DNA of 64,000 bases, taken from NCBI GenBank assembly GCA_947497455.1, contig CANMGU010000001.1, positions 806,001-870,000 on the forward strand, in the 5' to 3' direction. This DNA comes from an uncultured Sphingomonadaceae bacterium (lineage in GTDB: Bacteria > Pseudomonadota > Alphaproteobacteria > Sphingomonadales > Sphingomonadaceae). This document shows, in pieces, positions 63,083 to 64,000 of the stretch; position 1 is the first letter of the stretch; each line of letters opens with the position of its first letter. A model generated the notes under the pieces. The model did no database searches. It was not told the DNA's origin and was given only the letters and a program-made list of their open reading frames with translations. Position numbers and translations under genes: made by a program.

Positions 63083-64000
63083 ATGGCAAAAGCAAAGTTT
63101 GAACGCAATAAGCCGCATTGCAATATCGGCACCATCGGTCACGTTGACCACGGTAAAACCACGTTGACCGCAGCGATCACGAAAGTGCTTGCTGAAGCTG
63201 GCGGCGGTGAAGCCGTTGACTTCGCGAACATCGACAAGGCGCCTGAAGAGCGTGAGCGCGGCATCACCATTTCAACGGCACACGTTGAATATGAAACCGA
63301 CGCCCGCCACTATGCGCACGTTGATTGCCCAGGCCACGCTGACTATGTGAAAAACATGATCACTGGTGCTGCTCAGATGGATGGCGCTATCTTGGTTGTG
63401 AACGCAGCCGACGGCCCAATGCCACAGACTCGCGAGCACATCTTGCTTGCTCGTCAGGTTGGCGTTCCTGCTCTCGTTGTTTTCATGAACAAAGTTGACC
63501 AGGTTGACGACGAAGAGCTGCTTGAGCTCGTCGAAATGGAAATCCGTGAGCTTCTATCTTCTTACGACTTCCCAGGCGACGATATTCCTATCGTTTCCGG
63601 CTCTGCTCTTGCAGCGCTTGAAGGCCGTGACGACAATATCGGCAAAGAAAAAATTCTTGAGCTGATGAAAGCTGTTGATGAAGCCATTCCTCAGCCAGAG
63701 CGTCCAGTTGACCAGGACTTCTTGATGCCAATCGAGGACGTGTTCTCAATTTCTGGTCGTGGTACGGTTGTTACCGGCCGTGTTGAAACCGGCGTTGTGA
63801 ATGTTGGTGACGAAGTTGAAATCGTTGGTATCAAAGATACCTCGAAAACAACGGTTACCGGTGTTGAAATGTTCCGTAAGTTGCTCGACAGTGGTGAAGC
63901 TGGCGATAACATCGGTGCATTGATCCGTGGTGTTGCTCGTGAAGAAGTTGAGCGCGGTCAGGTTCTTTGTAAGCCTGGTTCAATTACACCTCACACCGAG
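63083..64000 (+). CDS. tuf: Translation elongation factor Tu, 3' end outside window
   Basis: 306 residues visible of about 396; the end lies past base 64000. It delivers aminoacyl-tRNA to the ribosome as a GTP complex. The N-terminal G domain starts [20 protein letters not shown], with [11 protein letters not shown] (G1), [13 protein letters not shown] (G3) and NKVD (G4). Domain 2 follows from about residue 210. The last gene of the str cluster, 153 bases after fusA. Confidence 0.99.
   Translation, partial: MAKAKFERNKPHCNIGTIGHVDHGKTTLTAAITKVLAEAGGGEAVDFANIDKAPEERERGITISTAHVEYETDARHYAHVDCPGHADYVKNMITGAAQMDGAILVVNAADGPMPQTREHILLARQVGVPALVVFMNKVDQVDDEELLELVEMEIRELLSSYDFPGDDIPIVSGSALAALEGRDDNIGKEKILELMKAVDEAIPQPERPVDQDFLMPIEDVFSISGRGTVVTGRVETGVVNVGDEVEIVGIKDTSKTTVTGVEMFRKLLDSGEAGDNIGALIRGVAREEVERGQVLCKPGSITPHTE

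Overview
The window looks like a chromosomal segment from a marine or brackish sphingomonad (Sphingomonadales, Alphaproteobacteria; Sphingorhabdus/Parasphingorhabdus-like is my inference). The signs are three large TonB-dependent receptors, a PQQ/cytochrome c dehydrogenase resembling sphingomonad polyvinyl-alcohol dehydrogenases, a HisKA_2-type kinase, moderate GC, and an alphaproteobacterial str cluster (rpsL-rpsG-fusA-tuf) at the right edge. I see no tRNA, rRNA, CRISPR array, insertion sequence or prophage.

1-14.4 kb is an alginate-utilisation locus. A minus-strand operon with overlapping or near-overlapping genes encodes a PL6 alginate lyase, a PL17 oligoalginate lyase, a KdgF-like cupin, a hexuronate-type MFS transporter and an SDR reductase cut by the window edge. 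Two TonB-dependent receptors and a GntR/FCD regulator complete it. The three transcripts that start at PL6, receptor 1 and receptor 2 share a promoter module: a TTGACA box and an upstream TTGGTATG box spaced 28 or 38 bp apart, which differ by one helical turn. 14.7-17.0 kb holds a lone SDR and a PhoX-like (DUF839) Tat protein.

17.4-23.6 kb is a six-gene ABC importer matching the rhizobial glycerol transporter GlpSTPQUV, unusual for a sphingomonad. Its two ATPases look asymmetric: one has lost the switch histidine, the other the LSGGQ signature. 23.6-27.9 kb is a signalling island: a region-2-only ECF sigma-like protein, a HisKA_2-like protein without the phosphoacceptor His, a receiver-AraC response regulator, and a TPR-HisKA_2 sensor kinase. 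28.3-32.6 kb groups quinone/electrophile-stress enzymes (glutathionyl-hydroquinone reductase, WrbA, SnoaL-like, DJ-1/PfpI) and a MarR-enoyl-CoA hydratase pair.

32.9-47.8 kb is a catabolic locus with a third TonB receptor, two secreted M19 dipeptidases (one lacking two zinc ligands), an N-acyl-D-amino-acid deacylase-like amidohydrolase, an Asp/Glu racemase-like protein with a Cys-to-Ser change, a PQQ-cytochrome dehydrogenase, a VOC lipoprotein, an epoxide-hydrolase-like lipoprotein, an SDR and a TetR regulator. I infer scavenging of a D-amino-acid-containing or acylated peptide; the substrate is unknown. 47.9-52.4 kb has PadR, DoxX-MarR-thioesterase and OxyR genes. 52.7-57.8 kb is an autotransporter with about 570-bp internal repeats. 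57.9-59.6 kb is a decayed stretch with palindromic repeats, two small hypotheticals and a TfoX-like gene carrying an in-frame stop. Ribosomal and elongation-factor genes follow.
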